The translations under genes were made by a program, and so were the position numbers. The notes below the pieces were generated by a model, which was not told where the DNA came from, searched no databases, and saw only the letters and a list, made by a program, of their open reading frames with translations. From the NCBI RefSeq assembly GCF_001512295.1, contig NZ_LNUP01000014.1:149857-213856 (forward strand): a DNA stretch of 64,000 nucleotides, written 5' to 3'. This document shows positions 1-9,378 of the stretch, piece after piece. The stretch is from Pseudomonas sp. EpS/L25. Its GTDB lineage: Bacteria; Pseudomonadota; Gammaproteobacteria; Pseudomonadales; Pseudomonadaceae. Each line of letters begins with the position of its first letter. Positions within the stretch are counted from its first letter, which is position 1.

Positions 1-1107
1 CGCCACCTGGGCCAGCACGCCCGGGTGATCCTTGGCCTGGATGCGCAGATAGTAGGCGCTCTCGCAGGCCTCGATCGACAGCACCGGATGGTCGGACAGC
101 GCATCTGGCTGGAAGGCCAGGTGCGGCACGCGATTCTCGGGATCCGAGGTCATGGCACGCACCACGTCCACCAGGTCGGCCACCACCGCCGAGGCAGTGG
201 GCTCCTGCCCGGCGCCGGCACCGTAGAACAGCGTCGAGCCGACGGCGTCTCCATTGACCATCACCGCGTTCATCACGCCGTTGACGTTGGCGATCAGGCG
301 ATCGGCCGGGATCAGCGTCGGATGCACCCGCAGCTCGATGCCCTGGGCGGTGCTGCGCGCCACGCCCAGGTGCTTGATGCGATAGCCCAGCGCCTCAGCG
401 TAGCCGACATCGGCGGTGGTCAGGCGGGTGATGCCCTCGGTATAGGCCTTGTCGAATTGCAGCGGGATGCCGAAGGCGATGGAGGCCAGGATGGTCAGCT
501 TGTGGGCGGCATCGATGCCTTCCACGTCGAAGGTCGGATCGGCCTCGGCATAGCCCAGCGCCTGGGCTTCGGCCAGGACATCGGGAAAGGTACGGCCCTT
601 CTCGCGCATTTCGGAGAGGATGAAGTTGCCGGTGCCGTTGATGATGCCGGCCACCCAGTTGATGCGGTTGGCGGCCAGGCCCTCGCGCAAGGCCTTGATC
701 ACCGGGATGCCGCCGGCCACCGAAGCCTCGAAGGCGACGATCACACCCTGCTCGCGCGCCTTGGCGAAGATCTCGTTACCGTGCACGGCGATCAGCGCCT
801 TGTTGGCGGTGACCACGTGCTTGCCGTTGGCGATGGCGCGCAGCACCAGTTCGCGGGCCAGGGTGTAGCCACCGATCAGCTCCACCACGATGTCGATCTC
901 GGGATTGTCGGCCACGGCCAAGACATCGGCGGTGATCGGCGTGCTACCGGTATCGCACTGGGGATTGGGTCGGCGCTGGGCGATCTGCGCCACCTCGATA
1001 CCCCGCCCGGCGCGCCGGGCGATTTCCTCGGCGTTGCGCTTGAGTACGTTGAAGGTTCCGCTGCCCACGGTACCCAGACCACAGATGCCTACTTTGACCG
1101 GCTTCAC
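1..1107 (-). CDS. hom: Homoserine dehydrogenase, 3' end cut by the window edge
   Basis: Reduces aspartate semialdehyde to homoserine, the branch point to threonine and methionine, in the cytoplasm. The reverse translation begins MKPVKVGICGLGTVGSGTF, a Rossmann NAD(P)-binding GxGxxG motif, and continues through the conserved segments VTANKALIA and GIINGTGNFIL. The last readable residues (IQAKDHPGVLAQVA) open the C-terminal ACT domain, so about 65 codons are missing beyond position 1. The start is GTG at 1107; the nearby ATG at 1121 is out of frame and stops at once. It follows dsbC by 63 bases on the same strand and probably shares its transcript; thrC would be expected next, outside the window. 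Confidence 0.95.
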   Translation of the reverse strand, partial: MKPVKVGICGLGTVGSGTFNVLKRNAEEIARRAGRGIEVAQIAQRRPNPQCDTGSTPITADVLAVADNPEIDIVVELIGGYTLARELVLRAIANGKHVVTANKALIAVHGNEIFAKAREQGVIVAFEASVAGGIPVIKALREGLAANRINWVAGIINGTGNFILSEMREKGRTFPDVLAEAQALGYAEADPTFDVEGIDAAHKLTILASIAFGIPLQFDKAYTEGITRLTTADVGYAEALGYRIKHLGVARSTAQGIELRVHPTLIPADRLIANVNGVMNAVMVNGDAVGSTLFYGAGAGQEPTASAVVADLVDVVRAMTSDPENRVPHLAFQPDALSDHPVLSIEACESAYYLRIQAKDHPGVLAQVA

Positions 1108-1170
1108 ACCCTTATCCCCATGTCGTGTGGCGCCGCTCCGCGGCCCCGTTGAAATCTCAATTTAAGGCGC

Positions 1171-1896
1171 TCAACGCGCGCTAATTGCCGCTTCCGCCAG
1201 TTGGTCGGCCGGCTGGTAGCCCGGGATCATCTGGCCGTCGGCGAGGATGATCGCCGGCGTGCCCTGGATACCCATGTTCTGCCCCAGCGCGAATTGCTCG
1301 GCAACCGGATCCTTGCAGCTCTCGGACTTGACCTCGCGCCCGGTGAACATCTGGTTCAGCGCCGCGGGCTTGTCCTTGGCGCACCAGACCGCCTCGAGCT
1401 GCTTGGAGCCCGCCGAGCCCATGCCCTGGCGCGGGAAGGCCAAGTAGCGCACCTCGATGCCGCGCTTGTTCAGCTCGGGCACCTCGGCGTGCAGCTTCTG
1501 GCAATAGGGGCAGGTGGTATCGGTGAAGACGGTGATGTGCGCCTTGGTCTCGCCCTGGGCGGGATAGACGATCATCTGGTTGCGATCCAGGCCATTGATC
1601 TGCCGCGCTACGGCGACGTTCTCGGCCTTCTCGGTCAGGTTGGCGGCCTTGCCATCCTTGACCTGGTACAGATAGCCCTGCATGACGAACTGGCCATCGC
1701 CGCTGGCATAGAGCACGCGGCCGCCCTTGAGCTGGACCTGGTAGAGGCCTTCCAGCGGACTCTTGGCGATGGACTCGATGGCGAGATTGGGTTGCAGCGC
1801 GGTCAGGCTCTGGCGAATGGCCTGCTCAGGTTCGGCCTGAGCCAGTTGCACGCCGAGCCCCAGGCAAGCGGCGAGCAACAGTCGGGAAATACGCAT
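1171..1896 (-). CDS. dsbC: Thiol:disulfide interchange protein DsbC
   Basis: Periplasmic disulfide isomerase and reductase of 241 aa. It has a signal peptide ([21 protein letters not shown]), an N-terminal dimerisation domain, and a thioredoxin-fold domain with the active site CPYC at residues 129-132 in the context [11 protein letters not shown] second cysteine pair lies further on (AVWCAKD and ESCKD), as in the family. The start at 1896 is preceded by AGGAGTCAACC; the frame is open 12 codons further upstream but without a ribosome binding site. It lies between xerD and hom on the same strand, an order common in pseudomonads. Confidence 0.95.
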   Translation of the reverse strand: MRISRLLLAACLGLGVQLAQAEPEQAIRQSLTALQPNLAIESIAKSPLEGLYQVQLKGGRVLYASGDGQFVMQGYLYQVKDGKAANLTEKAENVAVARQINGLDRNQMIVYPAQGETKAHITVFTDTTCPYCQKLHAEVPELNKRGIEVRYLAFPRQGMGSAGSKQLEAVWCAKDKPAALNQMFTGREVKSESCKDPVAEQFALGQNMGIQGTPAIILADGQMIPGYQPADQLAEAAISAR

Positions 1897-1958
1897 GGTT
1901 GACTCCTGTTGAGACGCCGGCAAGCCTACCACAGACCTGCCGGCTACGGCGGTGGGCC

Positions 1959-2849
1959 CTAGCCGCGCGGATGATGCTGGGCGTGCAGTTGCTGCAGCCG
2001 CACGCGGGCGACGTGGGTGTAGATCTGGGTGGTGGACAGGCTGGTATGGCCGAGCAGCATCTGCACCGTGCGCAGATCCGCGCCGTGGTTGAGCAAATGG
2101 GTGGCGAAGGCGTGCCTCAAGGTATGCGGTGACAGCGAGGTGCGGATGCCAGCGACCTGGGCGTGCAGCTTGATGCGATGCCAGAACGTCTGTCGGGTCA
2201 TGACCGTACCTCTCTGGCTGGGAAAGAGGACGTCGCCAGGCTGGCCGCCCAGCAGCAACGGACGCGCGGTCTTGAGATAGTCCTCCAGCCAGGCGATGGC
2301 CTCCTCGCCCAGGGGGATCAGCCGCTCCTTGCTACCCTTGCCGAACACCCTCAGGGAGCCTTCGCGCAGGTTGACCTCAGCCAAGGTCAGGCTGACCAAT
2401 TCGGTCACCCGCAGGCCGGTGGCATAGAGCACCTCCAGCATGGTGCGATCACGCAGGCCAAGGGTGTCCTCGGTGTCGGGCGCGGCCAGCAGGGCCTCCA
2501 CGTCCGCCTCGGACAGGCTCTTGGGCAGCGGCGCGCCCAGCTGCGGCATGCTCACCAGCAGCGTCGGGTCTTCGGCTACCCTCCCCTCGCGCACACTGTA
2601 CTTGTAGAAGCTGCGCAAGCCCGAGAGAAAGCGCGCCGTGGAGCGCGCCTGGTAGCCCTCGCTCAACCGCCAGCCGAGATGATCGAGCACGGCATCGCGA
2701 CCGACCGTCTCCAGGGTCGACCCCCGGCTCTCCAGCCAGCGGGCGAAGGCCAGCAGGTCGGTGCGATAGGCGCTGCGGGTATGGGGCGACAGCCCCTTCT
2801 CCAGCCAGAGGGCATCGAGGAATTCCTCGATCAGCCGCTCGGCGCTCAC
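1959..2849 (-). CDS. xerD: Site-specific tyrosine recombinase XerD
   Basis: Acts with XerC at the chromosomal dif site to resolve chromosome dimers. The 296-aa length is that of the family. The N-terminal SAM-like core-binding domain is followed by a catalytic domain containing the Arg of [11 protein letters not shown], the beta-hairpin Lys of [12 protein letters not shown], the HxxR motif [14 protein letters not shown], the [11 protein letters not shown] box and its nucleophilic tyrosine. The start overlaps the stop of the thioesterase gene by 4 bases, so the two are translationally coupled. XerC is the main alternative, but the dsbC-hom neighbourhood supports XerD. Confidence 0.95.
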   Translation of the reverse strand: MSAERLIEEFLDALWLEKGLSPHTRSAYRTDLLAFARWLESRGSTLETVGRDAVLDHLGWRLSEGYQARSTARFLSGLRSFYKYSVREGRVAEDPTLLVSMPQLGAPLPKSLSEADVEALLAAPDTEDTLGLRDRTMLEVLYATGLRVTELVSLTLAEVNLREGSLRVFGKGSKERLIPLGEEAIAWLEDYLKTARPLLLGGQPGDVLFPSQRGTVMTRQTFWHRIKLHAQVAGIRTSLSPHTLRHAFATHLLNHGADLRTVQMLLGHTSLSTTQIYTHVARVRLQQLHAQHHPRG

Positions 2850-3259
2850 GCGGCGAACCCGGGCAGTACCGGCGTCGGCTTGCCCTCGTCATCGACGGCG
2901 ACGAAGCTGAAGGCGCCGTTGATGGCGCGCTCACGGCCTTCCGCCAGCATCCCCTCGACGAACACCTCCACCTGCACCTTGATGCTGGTATTGCCGACCT
3001 TCACCACTCGCCCGATCAACTCGACGATGGATCCGGCGGGAATCGGATGATTGAAGTCGATGCGATCGGTGGAGACGGTCACCAGCGGCTTGCGGCAGAA
3101 ACGCGTCGCCGTGATGAAGGACACCTCGTCCATCCAGGCCAGGGCGGTGCCGCCGAACAGGGTGTCGTGATGGTTGGTGGTGGGCGGGAACACCGCCTTG
3201 GCCACCCGGGTTTCCGACAGCGCGGTGCGCCGCTGGATTTCCGCTTCGCGGGTCGTCAT
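2846..3259 (-). CDS. Hotdog-fold acyl-CoA thioesterase, YciA/ACOT type
   Basis: A 137-aa cytoplasmic hotdog protein predicted to hydrolyse acyl-CoA thioesters. The family motif NHHDTLFGGTALAWMDEV is near residues 29-46, with the catalytic Asp/Glu of this motif present, followed by DRIDFNHPIPAGSIVEL. It begins after the rplS terminator and runs directly into xerD with a 4-base overlap, making it the first gene of a thioesterase-xerD unit and perhaps of thioesterase-xerD-dsbC-hom. Chain-length preference cannot be read from sequence. Confidence 0.85.
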   Translation of the reverse strand: MTTREAEIQRRTALSETRVAKAVFPPTTNHHDTLFGGTALAWMDEVSFITATRFCRKPLVTVSTDRIDFNHPIPAGSIVELIGRVVKVGNTSIKVQVEVFVEGMLAEGRERAINGAFSFVAVDDEGKPTPVLPGFAA

Positions 3260-3289
3260 GCCTTAGCCTTATCTCGAACCTCAGAAACG

Positions 3290-3315
3290 AAAAAAGCAGC
3301 CGAGGCTGCTTTTTT
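3290..3315 (-). terminator. Rho-independent terminator after rplS
   Basis: Perfect inverted repeat GCAGCC-GA-GGCTGC flanked by A6 and T6, 16 bases beyond the rplS stop. The symmetric A and T tracts could let it work in either direction, but no plus-strand gene precedes it. Confidence 0.85.
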
Positions 3316-3330
3316 CTGGTCACGCCGCGA

Positions 3331-3681
3331 TCAGGAAAGCTTTTCCTTGATGCGAGCGGCCTTGCCGGACAGTTCGCGCAGGTAGTACAGCTTGGCCTTG
3401 CGCACGTCGCCGCGACGCTTGACGCTGACGCTGTCGACCAGGGGGCTGTAGGTCTGGAAGGTACGCTCGACGCCTACGCCGCTGGAGATCTTGCGCACGG
3501 TGAAGGCGCTGTTCAGGCCGCGGTTACGCTTGCCGATCACCACGCCTTCGAAGGCCTGCAGACGCTGACGGTCGCCTTCCTTCACCTTAACCTGGACAAT
3601 CACGGTGTCGCCGGGGGCGAACGCCGGGATTTCTTTGTTCATCTGCTCAGCTTCGATCTGGGCAATGATTTTGTTGGTCAT
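3331..3681 (-). CDS. rplS: 50S ribosomal protein L19
   Basis: A 116-aa protein of the large subunit at the 30S-50S interface. The characteristic segments [38 protein letters not shown] and [19 protein letters not shown] are all present and the length is normal. It is the last gene of rpsP-rimM-trmD-rplS and is followed by a clear terminator. Confidence 0.98.
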   Translation of the reverse strand: MTNKIIAQIEAEQMNKEIPAFAPGDTVIVQVKVKEGDRQRLQAFEGVVIGKRNRGLNSAFTVRKISSGVGVERTFQTYSPLVDSVSVKRRGDVRKAKLYYLRELSGKAARIKEKLS

Positions 3682-3723
3682 GTCACTCTGCTCCTAAGAC
3701 AGGCCGCGGCCCGCCATCGATAC

Positions 3724-4464
3724 CTAACTATCGTTCCGCTGACGGAGATATTCCGCCAACAGGTTCTGCTCTTCTCCAGAAAGCGAGCGGCCATCCAGAA
3801 GATCGGCGCGTCGCTCCGCAGTACGTCCCAGGGACTGCTGCAGGCGCCAGCGCCGGATATGCTCGTGGTTACCACTGAGCAACACGTCAGGTACGCGACG
3901 TCCCTCGTACACCTCGGGTCGGGTGTAGTGCGGGCAATCGAGCAGACCGTCGGTGAACGAGTCCTGCTCGGCGGAATCCACATGCCCCAAGGCTCCGGGC
4001 AGCAGTCGCGTAACCCCATCGATCAGCACCATGGCCGGCAATTCACCGCCGGACAGCACATAGTCGCCAATCGACCATTCTTCATCCACGTGCGTCTCGA
4101 TGAAACGCTCGTCGATGCCTTCGTAACGCCCGGCGATGAGGATCAGATGTTCCTCTTGCGCCAGTTCCCGTACCGCCGCCTGGTCGAGTTTGCGACCCTG
4201 GGGGGACAGGTAGATCACCTTCGCCGCCGCCGAATCACCCTTGGCATCGGCCAGGGCACGCTCCAGCGGCTGGATCTTCATGACCATCCCGGGACCGCCG
4301 CCGAAGGGCCGGTCGTCCACGGTCTGGTGGCGATCCTCGGTATAGCTGCGCGGGTTGTAGCAGGTCAGCTCCAGGAGCCCCTGCTTCATCGCGCGACCGC
4401 TCACGCCATAGGCGCTCACGGCGTCGAACATCTCGGGAAAGAGGCTGATGACATCGATACGCAT
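3724..4464 (-). CDS. trmD: tRNA (guanine-N1)-methyltransferase TrmD
   Basis: Methylates G37 next to the anticodon, using S-adenosylmethionine, to prevent frameshifting. The 246-aa sequence starts [20 protein letters not shown] and contains the SPOUT trefoil-knot motifs [11 protein letters not shown] and [19 protein letters not shown]. It lies 3 bases behind rimM and 42 bases ahead of rplS in the conserved operon. Confidence 0.98.
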   Translation of the reverse strand: MRIDVISLFPEMFDAVSAYGVSGRAMKQGLLELTCYNPRSYTEDRHQTVDDRPFGGGPGMVMKIQPLERALADAKGDSAAAKVIYLSPQGRKLDQAAVRELAQEEHLILIAGRYEGIDERFIETHVDEEWSIGDYVLSGGELPAMVLIDGVTRLLPGALGHVDSAEQDSFTDGLLDCPHYTRPEVYEGRRVPDVLLSGNHEHIRRWRLQQSLGRTAERRADLLDGRSLSGEEQNLLAEYLRQRNDS

Positions 4465-4467
4465 GGA

Positions 4468-5004
4468 TTAGAAATCCGCGTCCCAGTCGACCTGCATCTC
4501 ACCCTTGGCCAGATCCACCGCCAGCACGTACTGGTCGGGCAGATAGGGCAACAGACGCTCACGATCGTCGAGGCTGCCAGCACAGGGCTTGACCAGCATG
4601 ACGTCGTTGGCCCCGGTCTCCAGCAGATGATCCACCACACCCAGCCACTGGCCTTCGCGATTGATCACCTTGAGACCTTCCAACTGATGCCAGTAATAGT
4701 CACCGGCGCCCAGCTGGGGCAATTCACTGCGCGGCACGCAGATCTCGAAACCGGCCATGAGGCGGGCTTCTTCGCGATCGTCCAGGCCCTGCAGACGAAC
4801 CGTCAGGACCTTGCCGTGCAACCGACCGCCGAGCACCTTGACCTGCCGGGTCTCGCCTTCGCGCCGCAGCGTCCAGGTCCGATAGTCCAGCAGATTGTCG
4901 AGCGGGTCGGTAAAGGAGTAGATCTTGAGCTCACCGCGTACGCCGAAGACCGAAACTATCTTGCCCAGGACCACCAGGTCGGGGGCGGAGGTCGGCGTAC
5001 TCAT
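4468..5004 (-). CDS. rimM: Ribosome maturation factor RimM
   Basis: Helps mature the 30S head domain and binds S19. The 178-aa protein begins after a short tail with VVLGKIVSVFGVRGELKIYS, the N-terminal RimM beta-barrel signature, and has a C-terminal PRC-barrel segment (LLPYLPDQYVLAVDLAKGEM). It lies 5 bases behind rpsP. Nothing unusual seen. Confidence 0.97.
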   Translation of the reverse strand: MSTPTSAPDLVVLGKIVSVFGVRGELKIYSFTDPLDNLLDYRTWTLRREGETRQVKVLGGRLHGKVLTVRLQGLDDREEARLMAGFEICVPRSELPQLGAGDYYWHQLEGLKVINREGQWLGVVDHLLETGANDVMLVKPCAGSLDDRERLLPYLPDQYVLAVDLAKGEMQVDWDADF

Positions 5005-5009
5005 GATCT

Positions 5010-5258
5010 TCAGGCGGTAGCCTGAGCGCTCTTGAGCAGCTGAGCGACGCGCTCGGACGGCTGGGCGCCCTGCGACAGCCAGTAGTTGGCACGCTCTTGG
5101 TCCACCGACAGACGAACTTCGGCGCCGCTGGCGATCGGGTTGAAGAAACCGATGCGCTCGACGAAGCGACCATCACGCGCATTGCGGCTGTTGGTCACGG
5201 TCAGGTGGTAGAAGGGGCGCTTCTTGGAGCCGCCACGGGCTAGACGGATGGTTACCAT
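5010..5258 (-). CDS. rpsP: 30S ribosomal protein S16
   Basis: An 82-aa small-subunit protein needed for 30S assembly. The sequence [19 protein letters not shown] followed by [10 protein letters not shown] and [16 protein letters not shown] is diagnostic. The start at 5258 is the family start; the frame is open 81 codons further upstream, but that part is not protein-like. First gene of the operon, so its promoter should lie in the 249 bases between it and ffh. Confidence 0.98.
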   Translation of the reverse strand: MVTIRLARGGSKKRPFYHLTVTNSRNARDGRFVERIGFFNPIASGAEVRLSVDQERANYWLSQGAQPSERVAQLLKSAQATA

Positions 5259-5507
5259 TGAACTTCGTTCCTGTAGTCGGTGCTTGTAGCTGTGGGCACA
5301 CTGGGCCACATGGCCCGAAAGGCCGCATATTCTAAGGGCTGTCACCCGGTTTGCCAATGGCTTTCGATGGCACCGGGGGCAACGGAATGAACCGCGAGCT
5401 CGCGCGCCTGTGCCGAGCCGCTCGCGAAGAGGCGTCAACGCTGGCGTCGACGCGCTGCGTAGCCTCTTCATGGGTGCCGACCATCTGGCGACGGGCGGCA
5501 CCCGGGA

Positions 5508-6887
5508 TCACATCTTGGGCATGCCGCCGCCGGGGAACATGCTGCCCATGCCCCGCATCATCTTGGCCATGCCGCCCTTGGCAGTGACCTTCTTCATCAT
5601 CTTCTGCATCTGCTTGTGCTGCTTGATGAGGCGGCCGACGTCCTGGACCTGGGTACCGGAGCCCAGGGCGATACGCTTCTTGCGCGAACCGCTGATCAGC
5701 TCCGGATCGCGGCGCTCGGCCGGGGTCATGGAATCGATGATGGCTTCCATCTGCTTGAAGTGCTTCTCGGCCGCGCCCTGGGCATTGCCCATCTGCTGGA
5801 TGTTCATGCCACCCATCATGGTCGGCAGCTTGTCCATCAGCGAACCCAGGCCGCCCATGTTCTTCATCTGGCGCAGCTGGTCGCGGAAATCTTCGAGGTC
5901 GAAGCCCTTGCCCTTCTTCAGCTTCTTGGCCAGCTTGTCGGCCTTCTCGCGATCCAGGGTCTGCTCGGCCTGCTCGATCAGCGAGAGGACGTCACCCATG
6001 CCGAGGATGCGCGAGGCGACACGGTCCGGGTGGAAGGGATCGAGGGCTTCGCTCTTCTCGCCCATACCGATGAACTTGATCGGCTTGCCGGTGATGTGCC
6101 GGACCGACAGGGCGGCACCACCGCGGGCATCGCCGTCGACCTTGGTCAGGATCACGCCGGTGAGCGGCAGGGCGTCGTTGAAGGCCTTGGCGGTGTTGGC
6201 GGCGTCCTGGCCGGTCATGGCGTCGACCACGAACAGGGTCTCGGCCGGCTTGGTGGCGGCGTGGACCTGCTGGATCTCCGCCATCATCTCGCTATCGATG
6301 TGCAGACGACCGGCGGTATCGACGATGACCACGTCGATGAACTTGAGCCTGGCCTCGCGGATGGCGGCCTGGGCGATATCCACCGGCTTCTGGCTGAGGT
6401 CGGAAGGGAAGAAGGTGACCCCCACCTCCCCCGCCAGGGTTTCCAGCTGCTTGATGGCGGCCGGGCGGTAGACGTCGGCGGAGACGACCATGACGGTCTT
6501 CTTCTTGCGTTCCTTGAGGAAGCGCGCCAGCTTGCCCGCGGTGGTGGTCTTGCCCGCCCCCTGCAGGCCGGCCATGAGGATCACCGCCGGCGGCGTGACG
6601 TTGAGCGCCAGGTCTTCGTTGGCCGCGCCCATGATGGCTTCGAGCTCGGCGCGAACGATCTTCACGAAGGCCTGACCCGGCGTCAGGCTCTTGGACACCT
6701 CGGTACCGACCGCCCGCTCCTTGACCCGGTTGACGAACTCCTTGACCACCGGCAGGGCGACGTCGGCCTCGAGCAGCGCCATGCGCACCTCGCGCAGGGT
6801 GTCCTTGATGTTGTCTTCGGTGAGCTTGGCCTTGCCGGTAATGTGGCGCAGGCTTTGTGACAGGCGGTCTGTGAGATTCTCGAACAT
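5508..6887 (-). CDS. ffh: Signal recognition particle GTPase Ffh
   Basis: The SRP54 protein that, with 4.5S RNA, delivers nascent membrane proteins to FtsY. The 459-aa protein has the N domain from MFENLTDRLSQSLRHITG, the G domain with P-loop LQGAGKTTTAGKL (about 108-120), VDTAGR and TKVDGDARGG, and a methionine-rich M domain ending MFPGGGMPKM. The start at 6887 matches family N-termini; upstream extension to 7043 would run through the promoter region shared with the divergent membrane-protein gene. Confidence 0.97.
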   Translation of the reverse strand: MFENLTDRLSQSLRHITGKAKLTEDNIKDTLREVRMALLEADVALPVVKEFVNRVKERAVGTEVSKSLTPGQAFVKIVRAELEAIMGAANEDLALNVTPPAVILMAGLQGAGKTTTAGKLARFLKERKKKTVMVVSADVYRPAAIKQLETLAGEVGVTFFPSDLSQKPVDIAQAAIREARLKFIDVVIVDTAGRLHIDSEMMAEIQQVHAATKPAETLFVVDAMTGQDAANTAKAFNDALPLTGVILTKVDGDARGGAALSVRHITGKPIKFIGMGEKSEALDPFHPDRVASRILGMGDVLSLIEQAEQTLDREKADKLAKKLKKGKGFDLEDFRDQLRQMKNMGGLGSLMDKLPTMMGGMNIQQMGNAQGAAEKHFKQMEAIIDSMTPAERRDPELISGSRKKRIALGSGTQVQDVGRLIKQHKQMQKMMKKVTAKGGMAKMMRGMGSMFPGGGMPKM

Positions 6888-7023
6888 GCGGACATCCAGG
6901 GCGGAAACGGCGGCTGACCGCCGAGTATAGCGAAGACCGCCAGGCCAGGGTATCCGCCAGGCTTTCTGTGCCGGCCGGTCTGTGCCACACTCGCCTGCTT
7001 TCCGCTCTGCTGAAAACGGACCC

Positions 7024-7824
7024 ATGCACGCCCTGCTGCCCACCCTCCTGGCCGCCGTCCTGTACCTCGCCGCGACCCTCTACCAGGGCAGTTGCCTGCT
7101 GCGCAAGCGGCCTTCGAACAAGCCGCTGGTCCTGGGCGCCGGCATCCTGGCCCTGCTGCCCCATGCCCTGGCCGTCTATCTGCAACTGATCCTCGAACCG
7201 ACCCTGAGCCTGGACTTCTTCGACGCCTCGAGCCTGATCTCGGCGACCGCCATCGCGCTGATGCTCATCGGCTGCCTGCGCATGCCGCTGCAACCGCTGC
7301 TGGTGCTGATCTACCCCCTCGGCGCGGTGACCGCGCTGCTGGCGGAGTTCGTGCCGCCGGGCACCGTGGCGCCGCTGGACGTCTCGCCGAAGATCGTGGT
7401 GCACGTGCTGCTGTCGATCATCGCCTACGGTCTCTTCACCCTGGCGGTACTGCAGTCGCTGTTGCTGCTGATCCAGGATCGCCAGCTCAAGCGCAAGCAC
7501 CCCTCGGGCCTGATCCGCAGCTTCCCGCCGCTACAGACCATGGAAAGCCTGCTGTTCGGCTTTCTCTGGGCCGGCTGGGTAGTGCTGTCGCTGTCGCTGA
7601 TTTCCGGCTGGTTCTTCGTCGAGGACATGTTCGCCCAGCACCTGGTGCACAAGACGGTACTCTCCTGCATCGCCTGGGTGGTGTTCGGCATCCTGCTGTG
7701 GGGCCGCAACCGCCTGGGCTGGCGTGGCCACCGGGCGATCCGCTGGACGTTGCTGGGCTTCATCCTGCTGATGCTGGCCTACTTCGGCAGCAAGCTGGTA
7801 CGGGAATTCATCCTGCATCGTTGA
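7024..7824 (+). CDS. CcsA/YpjD-like cytochrome c assembly-family membrane protein
   Basis: A 266-aa integral inner-membrane protein with about eight hydrophobic helices, starting MHALLPTLLAAVLYLAATLYQ. It resembles the Cytochrom_C_asm (CcsA/YpjD) family usually found divergent from ffh in gamma-proteobacteria. Helices with SLSLISGWFFVEDMF and HKTVLSCIAWVVFGILLWGR include the conserved histidine and tryptophan-rich segments of the family. Its role is not well established; a function in cytochrome or membrane-complex assembly is inference. It is divergent from ffh with 136 bases between starts. Confidence 0.8.
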   Translation: MHALLPTLLAAVLYLAATLYQGSCLLRKRPSNKPLVLGAGILALLPHALAVYLQLILEPTLSLDFFDASSLISATAIALMLIGCLRMPLQPLLVLIYPLGAVTALLAEFVPPGTVAPLDVSPKIVVHVLLSIIAYGLFTLAVLQSLLLLIQDRQLKRKHPSGLIRSFPPLQTMESLLFGFLWAGWVVLSLSLISGWFFVEDMFAQHLVHKTVLSCIAWVVFGILLWGRNRLGWRGHRAIRWTLLGFILLMLAYFGSKLVREFILHR

Positions 7825-8013
7825 CAGTCGTCATTCCACTACCCGCATAATCAGGCGACCGAACCACGTTCGGCGCGACCCGGCCAACAGCCGCGCCGCG
7901 CCCGGCACGTCATAATCAGGTCGTCCCGCCCGTCCCCATCCTCGGACAGCCGCTGCCCCACCGGGCCGCTCCGGCAGACGCCTTCTACAAGAACGACTGC
8001 CCGGTACCCCTGC

Positions 8014-9318
8014 ATGTCCACGACCGCTGCCGCCTTCGACGCGCCCACCTCGGTGCCGCGCAATTCCCCGACCCGCGTGGCCACCGCCAGCTTCATCGGC
8101 ACCGCCATCGAATTCTACGATTTCTACGTCTACGCCACGGCCGCGGCCCTGGTGATCGGCCCGGTGTTCTTTCCCCAGGGCTCGGGCGTGGCCCAGACCC
8201 TGAGCGCCTTCATCACCTTCGGCATCGCCTTCCTGGCGCGCCCCCTGGGCTCGCTGCTGTTCGGTCACTTCGGCGATCGCATCGGCCGCAAATCCACCCT
8301 GGTGGTTTCGCTGCTGCTGATGGGCATCTCCACCACCCTGATCGGCCTCCTGCCCGGTTACGCCAGTATCGGCGTCTGGGCGCCGATACTTCTCTGCGTG
8401 CTGAGATTCGGCCAGGGGCTGGGATTGGGCGGCGAGTGGGGCGGCGCGGCGCTGCTGGCCACCGAGAATGCCCCACCCGGCAAGCGTGCCTGGTTCGGCA
8501 TGTTCCCCCAGCTCGGCCCCTCCATTGGCTTCCTGCTGGCCAACGGCCTGTTCCTCGCCCTGGCGCTGCTGCTGGACGACGAGCAATTCCGCGCCTGGGG
8601 CTGGCGCCTCCCCTTCCTGCTCAGCGCCCTGCTGGTAGTGGTGGGCCTCTATGTACGACTGTCGCTGCACGAGACGCCGGTGTTCGCCGAGGCCATGGCC
8701 CGCCGGGAAAAGCTGCGCCTGCCCATGGCCGAGACCTTCGGCAGGCATGGCAAGGCGGTGCTGCTGGGCGCCCTGAGCATGGTGGTGTGCTACGCCCTTT
8801 TCTATATCTCCACGGTGTTCTCGCTGAGCTACGGGGTGAAGAACCTCGGCTACAGCCGGCAGGAATTCCTCGGCCTGCTGTGCATCGCGGTGCTGTTCAT
8901 GGCCCTGGCCACGCCGCTGTCGGCCTGGCTGGCCGATCGCTTCGGGCGCAAGCCGGTGCTGGCGGCGAGCGCCATCGCCGCCCTCCTGTCGGGCTTCGCC
9001 ATGGAACCGCTGCTGCTCCATGGCTCCAGCCAGGCGGTGGGCCTGTTCCTGGCCCTGGAGCTGTTCCTCATGGGCATGACCTTCGGCCCCATGGGCGCCC
9101 TGCTGCCGGAGATCTTTCCCACCCGGGTGCGCTACACCGGTGCCTCGGCGGCCTACAACCTGGGCGGTATCCTCGGCGCCTCCCTGGCACCCTATGCGGC
9201 GCAGCAACTGGTGGAAACCGGCGGCCTGAGCTGGGTGGGTGGCTATGTCTCGGCGGCGGCGGCCATCAGCCTGGTGGCGGTGCTGTGCATGCGCGAAACC
9301 CGAGATCAGTCGCTGTAG
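8014..9318 (+). CDS. MFS transporter, metabolite:H+ symporter (MHS) type
   Basis: A 434-aa secondary transporter with 12 predicted helices. Family marks are the start of helix 1 (ATASFIGTAIEFYDFYVYAT), the loop 2-3 signature FGHFGDRIGRKSTLV, the glycine-rich GQGLGLGGEWGGAALL and the second-half repeat LADRFGRKPVLA. These place it near ProP, KgtP and ShiA, importers of small organic acids or osmolytes with protons. The substrate cannot be read. It stands alone, with 189 bases of gene-free upstream DNA and a terminator downstream. Confidence 0.9.
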   Translation: MSTTAAAFDAPTSVPRNSPTRVATASFIGTAIEFYDFYVYATAAALVIGPVFFPQGSGVAQTLSAFITFGIAFLARPLGSLLFGHFGDRIGRKSTLVVSLLLMGISTTLIGLLPGYASIGVWAPILLCVLRFGQGLGLGGEWGGAALLATENAPPGKRAWFGMFPQLGPSIGFLLANGLFLALALLLDDEQFRAWGWRLPFLLSALLVVVGLYVRLSLHETPVFAEAMARREKLRLPMAETFGRHGKAVLLGALSMVVCYALFYISTVFSLSYGVKNLGYSRQEFLGLLCIAVLFMALATPLSAWLADRFGRKPVLAASAIAALLSGFAMEPLLLHGSSQAVGLFLALELFLMGMTFGPMGALLPEIFPTRVRYTGASAAYNLGGILGASLAPYAAQQLVETGGLSWVGGYVSAAAAISLVAVLCMRETRDQSL

Positions 9319-9335
9319 ATTGTTCAGCGCATGAA

Positions 9336-9359
9336 AAAAGGGCCCCGCGGGGCCCTTTT
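9336..9359. terminator. Bidirectional terminator between the MFS gene and purT
   Basis: Perfect palindrome AAAAGGGCCCC-GC-GGGGCCCTTTT, 17 bases after the MFS stop and 19 bases after the convergent purT stop. A-tract and T-tract on either side allow it to stop transcripts from both directions. Confidence 0.9.
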
Positions 9360-9378
9360 GCGTGGCGCGCAAACGGCG

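Noticed and set aside
3859-5025. 388-codon plus-strand ORF across trmD and rimM
   Set aside because: Entirely antisense to two well-conserved genes; low-complexity His/Gln-rich product.
7846-7921. Direct repeat CATAATCAGG 65 bases apart, and TTGACA/CATAAT promoter-like boxes before the MFS gene
   Set aside because: The repeat is only about 10 bases, and the boxes are 19 bases apart; both may be chance.
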